Source: Candidatus Saccharimonadota bacterium (lineage in GTDB: Bacteria; Patescibacteriota; Saccharimonadia; Saccharimonadales; SLHW01). Taken from it: a DNA stretch of 5,061 bases. The notes under the pieces were generated by a model. It had not been told where the DNA came from and ran no database searches. It worked only from the letters and a program-made list of their open reading frames with translations. This document shows, in pieces, positions 1-5,061 of this stretch; position 1 is the first letter of the stretch; every line of letters starts with the position of its first letter. The position numbers were made by a program, and so were the translations under genes. The DNA lies in assembly GCA_007132685.1 (NCBI GenBank), contig SLOC01000007.1, positions 1 through 5,061 of the forward strand, read 5' to 3'.

Positions 1-714
1 CTCAAGTTTCTCTTTTAATTTATTAGGGAGTAGGTCGAGATTTTCATATACACCATCCAGGCTTTCGTAATCTTGCAAAAGCTTCGTCGCGGTTTTTTGC
101 CCAACACCAGCAACACCAGGAATATTATCCGATGAGTCACCCATTAGCGCCTTTAAGTCGAGAAATTGGCTCGGTTTCAGTTGATACTTTTCTTCAAAGT
201 CATCTGGAGTAAACAGGTCTATGTTGCTCAGACCCTTTTTGAGTGCATAAACGTGTACGTCCTTATCAAGAAGTTGTAGGGCATCAAGATCGCTGGTAAT
301 CAGCATAGTTTCTAGGTTTTGTTCAGTTGCCTGCATGGCGAGTGCACCCATGATGTCATCAGCTTCGTAGTCATCGAGTTCATAGAGTGGCCAACCGAAT
401 GCATCTAACAGTTCCTGTAGAGCTGGTATTTGTTCATAGAAGTCCGGTGGAGCCGGTTTACGCCCCGCTTTGTACTCAGAATAGATAGCAAGCCTCTTGC
501 GAATGTTTGTTTTGGGTTTATCCCAAGCAACACAGACGTAATCAGGGCGTAGCTTCTTGATAACTTCAAGCGCCATCACTGCGAAGCCATAGACTCCACC
601 TGTCGGAGTGCCATCTTTGGTTGCCAAATCAGACATAGCGTAATACCCACGGTAAAACACTGATTTACCGTCAATAATCGCCAGTTTCTTCTGTTTACTC
701 TCTCGCTTTGCCAT
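1..714 (-). CDS. polA: DNA polymerase I, N-terminal 5'-3' exonuclease domain (partial, 3' end beyond window)
   Basis: The first 238 residues of a PolA-type flap endonuclease/5'-3' exonuclease are visible; the frame is still open at base 1. In DNA polymerase I this domain removes RNA primers and flaps during lagging-strand synthesis and repair. Metal-binding and structural motifs appear in the family order: IIDGKS (13-18, Asp15), an AWDK segment (63-66), YEADD (116-120), TSDLDALQL (140-148, in place of the usual TGDRDALQL) and LMGDSSDNIPG (190-200). The last leads into the helix-hairpin-helix GVAGVGQKT (200-208), so all acidic positions seem intact. The ATG at 714 gives MAK and a short basic lead before the first beta strand. 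It has no Shine-Dalgarno sequence but an extended -10 element just upstream. The gene follows the prenyl synthase by 49 bp on the same strand. A stand-alone exonuclease without a polymerase domain cannot be excluded from this fragment, though full PolA is more likely. Confidence 0.93.
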   Translation of the reverse strand, partial: MAKRESKQKKLAIIDGKSVFYRGYYAMSDLATKDGTPTGGVYGFAVMALEVIKKLRPDYVCVAWDKPKTNIRKRLAIYSEYKAGRKPAPPDFYEQIPALQELLDAFGWPLYELDDYEADDIMGALAMQATEQNLETMLITSDLDALQLLDKDVHVYALKKGLSNIDLFTPDDFEEKYQLKPSQFLDLKALMGDSSDNIPGVAGVGQKTATKLLQDYESLDGVYENLDLLPNKLKEKLE

Positions 715-724
715 GGGTACTACT

Positions 725-733
725 AGTGTAGCA
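725..733 (-). promoter_or_regulatory. Putative extended -10 promoter element for polA
   Basis: On the minus strand the sequence reads TGC TACACT: a TGn extension followed by a hexamer matching TATAAT at four of six positions, including the key second-position A and final T. It ends 10 nt before the polA ATG, so transcription would begin only about 3-4 nt upstream of the start codon. No good -35 box is seen; TCAGCA at a 17-bp spacing matches only three of six. The gene has no Shine-Dalgarno sequence, which fits a near-leaderless transcript. Co-transcription with the upstream prenyl synthase is the alternative. Confidence 0.4.
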
Positions 734-755
734 CCGCGAGAGCTATTTGCTGAGC

Positions 756-772
756 ATGAGCAATTAGCTCAT
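756..772 (-). repeat. Perfect 6-bp inverted repeat spanning the prenyl synthase stop codon
   Basis: ATGAGC and GCTCAT flank a 5-nt loop. The TAA stop of the prenyl synthase gene forms the first part of that loop, and its last sense codons (Met, Ser) form one arm. No T-tract follows in the minus direction, so this does not qualify as a rho-independent terminator. It could be a weak mRNA 3' hairpin or chance. Confidence 0.4.
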
Positions 773-1861
773 CCTAGTTGGCAGATACTGTGCAAGCCCT
801 CTGAGAAAAGCAACACCTTCGTCTGACCAATGATTGGCTGACGCATCGAGCGAGGTGAGCGCTTCTTCTAGCAGCTGATCGACCGTTGTACGGGCATGGT
901 CTAGCGCTCCTGAGTCACGGATAATTTCTTGACAGCGCACCAGCTCTTTATCGCTGACACTGTTTTTACCAAGGATGCTTTGTAAATACTCTTTGTCTTT
1001 ATGTGAACCGTGTGTGAGTACATACCAGGTCAGAAGAGTCTGCTTGCCCTCCTTGAGGTCACTTTTTTGATCCTTGCCAGTTTCTGACGCTTCGCCAAAA
1101 ATACCGATAATATCATCGGTAATCTGATACGCCTTGCCGATGTTCGTAGCGTACATGGTGACTGCATCGGTGTCATGACAATCCGCTCCGGCCAACACCA
1201 TGCCCATGTGTAACGGATTGAGTACGCTATAATGAGCGGTCTTCCAGGTCATCACATTATTAATCTCTGTTTCATTCACGTCTTGTAAGTAACCATTCAC
1301 AATATCCTGGGTTTGACCATGTGCCGTAATTGATAAAGTGCGATTAAAGATGCTGCTCGCATTCAAGCGAAGCACCTCTGCTGCATCAATGTTAGCGAGT
1401 ATCATTTGGGCTGCATGCATACCAGCAATCGCAGCATTTAAGGCTACTGACATGCCAAAGTGTTCGCTGTCACCATTAAGCCTTTGTTCTTTATGATATT
1501 TCTCTAGAATTTTATGGGCAGTCGGCCCACCTCTACGCTCATCAGATCGGTCTTGAATATCATCAATGATGAGGAAGTAGGCATGCGCCATTTCAACCAC
1601 CCGAGCTACTTGTATAATCATGTCGTCGTTTTTTCCGCCAGACATCTCGTAACCGAGAATAACAAGGCTTCCCCGCAATCGCTTTCCGCCTCGCTCTAGA
1701 ATTTGCAAAAAAGCATCAGTTTCAATAAGCGCATACTCGCCATACTGCTCTTTCGTATGCTTGCGCATCTTTTTGGCATACTGCGTGATATCGGCATCAA
1801 TTTTTCGCTGATGTGCTTTAAGCTTGTCAATAAATAGTTCTTGGTCATCATTTTTTGCCAT
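764..1861 (-). CDS. Trans-isoprenyl diphosphate synthase (geranylgeranyl/farnesyl diphosphate synthase type)
   Basis: This 365-residue protein is a class I polyprenyl synthetase, which condenses isopentenyl diphosphate with an allylic diphosphate in head-to-tail steps to make linear isoprenoid diphosphates. Family motifs appear in order: GGKRLRG (58-64), the first Asp-rich motif DDIQD (100-104) followed by RRGGPTAHK (109-117), a GQTQD helix (182-186), the second Asp-rich motif DDIIG (249-253) in YQITDDIIGIFGE, and DLKEGKQT (268-275). The first motif has no two-residue insertion, unlike the bacterial type II FPP synthase. Tyr95 and Phe96 sit five and four residues before it; bulky residues there are known to limit chain length, so a C15-C20 product is the likeliest inference. 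The last Asp of the second motif is Gly, a variant common in GGPP-synthase-like enzymes. The ATG at 1861 is supported by a -10 element 6 nt upstream. Two extra segments, at about 18-45 and 286-300, are poorly conserved. Specificity is not provable from sequence. Confidence 0.9.
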   Translation of the reverse strand: MAKNDDQELFIDKLKAHQRKIDADITQYAKKMRKHTKEQYGEYALIETDAFLQILERGGKRLRGSLVILGYEMSGGKNDDMIIQVARVVEMAHAYFLIIDDIQDRSDERRGGPTAHKILEKYHKEQRLNGDSEHFGMSVALNAAIAGMHAAQMILANIDAAEVLRLNASSIFNRTLSITAHGQTQDIVNGYLQDVNETEINNVMTWKTAHYSVLNPLHMGMVLAGADCHDTDAVTMYATNIGKAYQITDDIIGIFGEASETGKDQKSDLKEGKQTLLTWYVLTHGSHKDKEYLQSILGKNSVSDKELVRCQEIIRDSGALDHARTTVDQLLEEALTSLDASANHWSDEGVAFLRGLAQYLPTRMS

Positions 1862-1867
1862 GCTTTC

Positions 1868-1873
1868 AGTATA
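1868..1873 (-). promoter_or_regulatory. -10 element of a putative leaderless promoter for the prenyl synthase gene
   Basis: TATACT matches TATAAT at five of six positions and is separated from the ATG at 1861 by exactly six bases (GAAAGC). Sigma70 transcription normally starts about 6-8 bases past the hexamer, so the mRNA would begin at or next to the start codon. There is no Shine-Dalgarno sequence. A -35 match is weak (TTATTA at 18-bp spacing, three of six). Confidence 0.55.
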
Positions 1874-1930
1874 GACACAATTTAGTTGATTTAATAAGTC
1901 ATCGGGCTAGGTGTATTGTTTTTTGCGGGG

Positions 1931-1936
1931 TACAAT
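1931..1936 (+). promoter_or_regulatory. -10 element of a putative leaderless promoter for the P-loop kinase gene
   Basis: TACAAT matches TATAAT at five of six positions and is followed by six bases (GAAACT) and the ATG at 1943. The layout is the same as for the divergent gene on the other strand. There is no Shine-Dalgarno sequence at a useful distance and no convincing -35 box; the bases just upstream are a T-run and a GCGGGG block. A transcript starting about 7 nt past the hexamer would be leaderless. Confidence 0.55.
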
Positions 1937-1942
1937 GAAACT

Positions 1943-2503
1943 ATGAAAAAAATGGTCCTTGGTTGTGTCGGAATGACCGGATCCGGCAAATCAACACTGG
2001 TCGAATATTTCGCATCAAAAGACTACCCCGTTGTTCATTTTGGAGACATTGTCATCAAAGAGGCTGAGCGTCGAAATAATGGCGTCTCGGACGAAGCAAC
2101 CGAAAAAACCGTACGCGAAGAATTTCGTAGACAAGATGGAAATGAAGCAATTGCCAAAAGAAACATACCACTCATAGAAACGCACTTGAAGAAGTCAGCT
2201 GTGGTAATTGCTGACGGAATCTACAGTTGGGAAGAATATAAGCTACTAAAAAAGCACTATGATGACGCGTTAAAACTAATCGCCGTCGTTACCAATAAAT
2301 CATTACGCTATGAACGCCTGTCAGATCGCCCAGTTCGACCTCGACCAAAAGAAATCTCAGAAAAACGCGACATTGCGGAAATTGAAAATATAGCAAAAGC
2401 GGGTCCGATTGCTTTTGCGGACTACTACATCATCAATAATTACGGTGAAAAAAGTCTGTTGCAACAGGCAGACGTTTTATTAAAAGATCTAGGACTTACT
2501 TAA
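1943..2503 (+). CDS. P-loop nucleotide kinase, UPF0200/dephospho-CoA kinase-like family
   Basis: This 186-residue single-domain protein has a Walker A P-loop GMTGSGKST at 10-18, placing it among small P-loop kinases that move a phosphate from ATP to a small molecule or nucleotide. Other visible marks are [12 protein letters not shown] (33-44), [10 protein letters not shown] (89-98, strand plus DG), an Arg-rich lid [14 protein letters not shown] (122-135) and a C-terminal ADYYIINN (159-166). The GD in place of the DAD motif of bacterial CoaE, and the DGI and ADYxIxN motifs, resemble the mainly archaeal UPF0200 family, often annotated as dephospho-CoA kinase-like or AAA family ATPase. The substrate is unknown. 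The ATG at 1943 is preferred over a TTG at 1916 because it follows a -10 box by six bases; Met4 at 1952 is possible. It is the only plus-strand gene, looks richer in A than its neighbours, and its end overlaps rpoD by 8 bp. Confidence 0.85.
   Translation: MKKMVLGCVGMTGSGKSTLVEYFASKDYPVVHFGDIVIKEAERRNNGVSDEATEKTVREEFRRQDGNEAIAKRNIPLIETHLKKSAVVIADGIYSWEEYKLLKKHYDDALKLIAVVTNKSLRYERLSDRPVRPRPKEISEKRDIAEIENIAKAGPIAFADYYIINNYGEKSLLQQADVLLKDLGLT
2448..2473 (-). terminator. Putative rho-independent terminator of rpoD, inside the kinase coding sequence
   Basis: Reading the minus strand, 23 bases past the rpoD stop, GTCTG and CAGAC form a perfect 5-bp stem around a 10-nt loop and are followed directly by six T residues. 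An A-rich stretch precedes the stem. The stem is short, so strength is uncertain. On the plus strand the same hairpin is followed by GTTTTATT, but termination there would remove the stop codon of the kinase gene, so the minus direction is the sensible one. Confidence 0.5.
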
Positions 2504-3692
2504 GGTAATCGTGCATGCGGCGGCTGTCGCGGTGCTTGCGTAATTTTGCTAGAGCTTTAGCTTCAATTTGTCGTATGCGTTCGCGCGTCACCATAAACTC
2601 TTGACCGACTTCTTCAAGCGTGTGGCTCTTGCCATCTTCCAGGCCAAATCGGAGCTTGAGGATTTTTTGTTCCCGCTCAGTCAGAGTACCGAGTAAATCT
2701 TTTACGTGCGTCTTGAGCAACGATCCAGTTGCGGATTCTTCAGGGGTGATAGTGTCCTCATCGACGATAAAATCACCGAGCACTGAGTCTTCCTCATCAT
2801 CCCGAACTGACGCATCAAGACTCGAAATGTCTTGTTTGATTTTCATGATGTGTTCAACTTTTTCTACTTCGAGATCCATCTCTTTGGCAATCTCTTCGTT
2901 GGTTGGTTCTCGGTTAAAATCTTGTGTGAGGCGACGTTGCGTACGCAGTAATTTGTTGATTGTCTCGACCATGTGTACCGGTATTCGGATGGTGCGTGCC
3001 TGGTCAGCAATCGCCCGAGTTATAGCCTGGCGAATCCACCAGGTTGCGTAGGTACTGAACTTGAATCCCTTGTCCGGGTCAAATTTCTCTACAGCTCGAA
3101 GCAAACCGGTATTCCCTTCTTGAATAAGATCGAGCAGGTCAAGACCACGCCCGACGTATCGTTTAGCAATCGAAACCACAAGTCGCATATTCGCTTCGGC
3201 CATCTTGTCTTTGGCGCCCGGTTCACCAGCTACAACTTTATTAGCGAGTTCTAGCTCTTCTTCTGCGCTAAGTAACGGGATTTTTCCAATTTCTCTGAGA
3301 TACAATCGGACAGAGTCATCGGAAATATCATCAAGATAAGAGGTGTCCTGCTTGATAACTTCTTCGTCATCAGCCACCCATTCATCGCTTTTTTCTTCAA
3401 TCTCAGGCGGTATGACTATCTCAACACCCGCATCATCTAGTTCGGTGTACAGCGCATCGAGTACATCCTCGTTTTTTGGCGTGTCAGGGATAACCTTGAA
3501 AATATCTTTTTGCTCAATCTTGCCGGCTTTGGTTGCCTGCTCGACCAATTGAACAACTGCTTTAGGATCCAGCTCTTTTTGGGTGGCTGGTTTTTTGGCT
3601 TGTTTCTTTGAATTTGCTGCAGCCTTAGTCGCCGGCTTCTTCGATGAGTCCGTTTGCTTGGTCGCGCGCTTGGTCTGCTTGTCTTTTGCCAT
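2496..3692 (-). CDS. rpoD: RNA polymerase primary sigma factor RpoD (sigma70/SigA)
   Basis: This 398-residue protein is the housekeeping sigma factor that directs RNA polymerase to promoters. It has a Lys/Ala-rich tail (1-40), a region 1.1-like domain (about 41-95), a strongly acidic linker (84-126), region 1.2 ([10 protein letters not shown], 127-136), region 2 (164-236) with [19 protein letters not shown] and the region 2.4 stretch [17 protein letters not shown] (215-231), region 3 (about 240-320) and region 4 (330-392) with the HTH ending [14 protein letters not shown] (368-381). Gln222 and Thr225 match the residues that read the -10 element in E. coli sigma70, so a TATAAT-like -10 is expected. 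The long non-conserved insert of proteobacterial RpoD is absent. The ATG at 3692 follows a GAGGAG site; an in-frame stop lies upstream. dnaG is 26 bp upstream, so the two are probably one transcription unit. The 3' end overlaps the convergent kinase gene. Confidence 0.97.
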   Translation of the reverse strand: MAKDKQTKRATKQTDSSKKPATKAAANSKKQAKKPATQKELDPKAVVQLVEQATKAGKIEQKDIFKVIPDTPKNEDVLDALYTELDDAGVEIVIPPEIEEKSDEWVADDEEVIKQDTSYLDDISDDSVRLYLREIGKIPLLSAEEELELANKVVAGEPGAKDKMAEANMRLVVSIAKRYVGRGLDLLDLIQEGNTGLLRAVEKFDPDKGFKFSTYATWWIRQAITRAIADQARTIRIPVHMVETINKLLRTQRRLTQDFNREPTNEEIAKEMDLEVEKVEHIMKIKQDISSLDASVRDDEEDSVLGDFIVDEDTITPEESATGSLLKTHVKDLLGTLTEREQKILKLRFGLEDGKSHTLEEVGQEFMVTRERIRQIEAKALAKLRKHRDSRRMHDYLK

Positions 3693-3705
3693 TGTGATGA
3701 TAAAT

Positions 3706-3711
3706 CTCCTC
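3706..3711 (-). promoter_or_regulatory. Shine-Dalgarno site for rpoD
   Basis: GAGGAG on the minus strand lies in the 26-bp gap after dnaG, 13 nt before the rpoD ATG. That spacing is longer than the usual 5-9 nt. It is the only clear Shine-Dalgarno site among the four gene starts in the window, and belongs to the only one clearly internal to an operon. Confidence 0.65.
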
Positions 3712-3718
3712 GTTTAGC

Positions 3719-5061
3719 TTATCGTTTTAGGAGTGCATTGAGTTTGTCTACTTGTGCAAGTAAGGTGCTCTCTGTTGCTTCGTCGGTTACGTGACTTAGT
3801 TGCTCGGTGAGTGATTGTTTTTTGTGAGCGACATATCGCTCAATTAACCGAGTCTTTAGTCGTGCAACTTCATCGCGAAGCTCTATCAGGTCGAGCTCTT
3901 TATACAGTTGTTCAAATTGCAATTGTAAAATTTTAACATATTCGGATATCTCTTTCAAAGCGTTGTCCATAAATATATCCTTGTTACCGTCGACATATTG
4001 CTCAAGCAAATCAAACAATTGCTGCGGGTACTGCTTTTCGATTACTTCTTTCGGGATATGAATAACACTCTTCCTCAGTGCCGGTTGATAAAGGCCAATA
4101 GCTAGCAGGTGATCTCGTAGCTTAGTGCGCTCTTGTAACTGGGCTTCGCTTTTGGATGGAGACGAGGCGCTGACCGCTTTGGTTCGTTTTTTGGGGCGAG
4201 TCGGTGTGTCGCTACTACGAGACAATTTCGACCGTAAAGCGTCCTCTGACACCTCTATACGACGCGCTACTACACCTACATAGTGATCCTGCTCAACAGG
4301 GTCTTTTATATCAGCCAGTCGCTTCAGGATAATATCAGTAAATTCTCGTTTGCCTTTAGCGGTAGAAATGTCTAGCTGTTTTATGTAGCGATCAATTAGC
4401 CAATCGACTCCATACACTGGACTATCTAGCACTTTTTGCCATGTTGTTTTGTCTTCACGTATGACATCATCAGGGTCTTTCCCTTCGGGTAGTGGCAAAA
4501 CCGATAACGATACACCCATTCGACTCGCTACCGCTAGTGAACGTTCAACCGCTGACTGCCCGGCACTATCTTGATCAAAGCAAATCCGAATATCTTCAGT
4601 AAAATGTCGCACGGCTTTTATGTGGCCTTCCGTTAGTGCAGTGCCAGCGGTCGCAACCACATGTTTGGTGCCTGCTTGATGTGCTGATACAACGTCTAGG
4701 TTACCCTCTACCAACACGCAGACTTTCTCTTTCCTGATTGCCTCTTTGGCTAGATGAAACGCAAATACGTGACGTCCCTTATCATAAAGTATTGTTTGCG
4801 GCGTATTTATGTACTTTGGCGCGGTATCGCTGTCTTTCAATAATCGAGCCTTAAACCCAACTACCCGACCATGTGCGTCCATAAGCGGCACCATAATTCT
4901 GCCACGGAACATATCGCTCTGTTTGTTGTAGCGAACAACGTTTAGACCGGCTTTTTGCAGCTCTTCATCCTTAAAGCCCTTGTCAGACAAATGTTTGTAT
5001 AGTGCCTGTCCATCTTCTGGTGCATAACCTATTCGGAAGTCCAGCATCGTTTGCTTATCAA
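3719..5061 (-). CDS. dnaG: DNA primase DnaG (partial, N-terminus beyond window)
   Basis: The C-terminal 446 codons of bacterial primase, which lays down RNA primers at the replication fork. The frame runs open through the right edge (DKQT before the Met at 5047), so that Met is internal and the zinc-binding domain lies outside. Counting from that Met: the basic RNA-polymerase core MFRGRIMVPLMDAHGRVVGF (46-65), PKYINTPQT (77-85), then the TOPRIM fold with LVEGNLDVV (112-120, catalytic Glu114), ATAGTALT (132-139), FDQDSAGQS (157-165, metal-binding Asp158 and Asp160) and PEGKDPDDVI (187-196). A Ser/Lys-rich linker (about 275-303) leads to a helical C-terminal domain (305-442), which in the family contacts the DnaB helicase; 370-410 looks coiled-coil prone. 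FDQD replaces the common FDGD but keeps both Asp residues. The stop at 3719 is 26 bp before rpoD, the conserved dnaG-rpoD order. Confidence 0.96.
   Translation of the reverse strand, partial: DKQTMLDFRIGYAPEDGQALYKHLSDKGFKDEELQKAGLNVVRYNKQSDMFRGRIMVPLMDAHGRVVGFKARLLKDSDTAPKYINTPQTILYDKGRHVFAFHLAKEAIRKEKVCVLVEGNLDVVSAHQAGTKHVVATAGTALTEGHIKAVRHFTEDIRICFDQDSAGQSAVERSLAVASRMGVSLSVLPLPEGKDPDDVIREDKTTWQKVLDSPVYGVDWLIDRYIKQLDISTAKGKREFTDIILKRLADIKDPVEQDHYVGVVARRIEVSEDALRSKLSRSSDTPTRPKKRTKAVSASSPSKSEAQLQERTKLRDHLLAIGLYQPALRKSVIHIPKEVIEKQYPQQLFDLLEQYVDGNKDIFMDNALKEISEYVKILQLQFEQLYKELDLIELRDEVARLKTRLIERYVAHKKQSLTEQLSHVTDEATESTLLAQVDKLNALLKR

Noticed and set aside
1514..1878. Short open frames at 1514-1699 (plus) and 1696-1878 (minus)
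   Set aside because: They overlap the well-supported prenyl synthase in other frames and have no independent start signals or recognisable motifs.
1916..1942. Longer kinase start at TTG 1916
   Set aside because: It would place nine extra residues across the -10 box, uses a rare start codon and has no Shine-Dalgarno. The P-loop normally lies close to the N-terminus, which fits the ATG at 1943.
1935..1946. Three-codon upstream frame ATG AAA CTA TGA overlapping the kinase start
   Set aside because: Its ATG overlaps the -10 hexamer, so it would not be in the mRNA if transcription starts near 1943. It is probably a by-product of the promoter sequence.
2474..2488. Plus-strand terminator for the kinase at the same hairpin (GTTTTATT tail)
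   Set aside because: Termination here would cut the mRNA before its TAA at 2501 and give a non-stop message. The T-run is also shorter than on the minus side.
2620..3051. A 143-codon open frame on the plus strand, Ser/Arg-rich, inside rpoD
   Set aside because: It is fully antisense to conserved sigma70 regions 3 and 4, has a low-complexity composition typical of a shadow frame, and shows no promoter, Shine-Dalgarno or family motif.
2973..3552. Further plus-strand open frames at 2973-3254 and 3343-3552
   Set aside because: Both are antisense to rpoD, and the second is a serine-rich mirror of the acidic linker. Neither resembles a known protein.
1..5061. Recoded UGA or another alternative genetic code
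   Set aside because: No in-frame TGA occurs in any of the five genes (roughly 1,600 codons) and all visible stops are TAA, so standard bacterial code 11 suffices.
1..5061. Mobile element, CRISPR array, tRNA/rRNA or defence island
   Set aside because: No spaced direct repeats, terminal inverted repeats, cloverleaf-like segments or transposase, integrase or nuclease cassettes were seen. The content is housekeeping genes packed end to end.

Overview
The window is a compact stretch of bacterial core genome. It carries five protein genes: two run off the window edges and three are complete. I find no rRNA, tRNA, CRISPR array, insertion sequence or phage-like segment. The proteins look most like those of the Candidate Phyla Radiation, and Candidatus Saccharibacteria (TM7) in particular. 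The clues are the DNA polymerase I N-terminus, the wording of the DnaG core (GFKARLL, NTPQT, LYDKG), a short sigma70 with a lysine-rich tail and no long non-conserved insert, and a UPF0200-like kinase. This placement rests on remembered sequence style, not on a search, and I hold it at about 0.6. All four visible stop codons are TAA and no gene has an in-frame TGA, so nothing suggests the UGA=Gly code of Gracilibacteria/Absconditabacteria.

Layout from left to right. On the minus strand, 1-714 is the start of a PolA-type 5'-3' exonuclease, cut by the window edge. Upstream of it on the same strand is a trans-isoprenyl diphosphate synthase (764-1861). An 81-bp divergent promoter region (1862-1942) separates that gene from a plus-strand P-loop kinase (1943-2503). 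The kinase converges on, and overlaps by 8 bp, the 3' end of rpoD (2496-3692, minus). rpoD lies 26 bp downstream of dnaG (3719 to the right edge, minus), giving the classic dnaG-rpoD pair of the macromolecular synthesis operon.

The genes cover replication priming (DnaG), repair or Okazaki-fragment processing (PolA exonuclease domain), transcription initiation (housekeeping sigma) and isoprenoid chain building, plus one kinase of uncertain substrate. There is no sign of a new defence or mobile system. The most interesting signals are regulatory. The two divergent genes have mirrored start regions (a -10 hexamer, then GAAA plus two bases, then ATG), which implies leaderless mRNAs. A terminator-like hairpin for rpoD lies inside the coding end of the opposing kinase gene. 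No stretch above 300 bases lacks a gene; the longest intergenic space is 81 bp.
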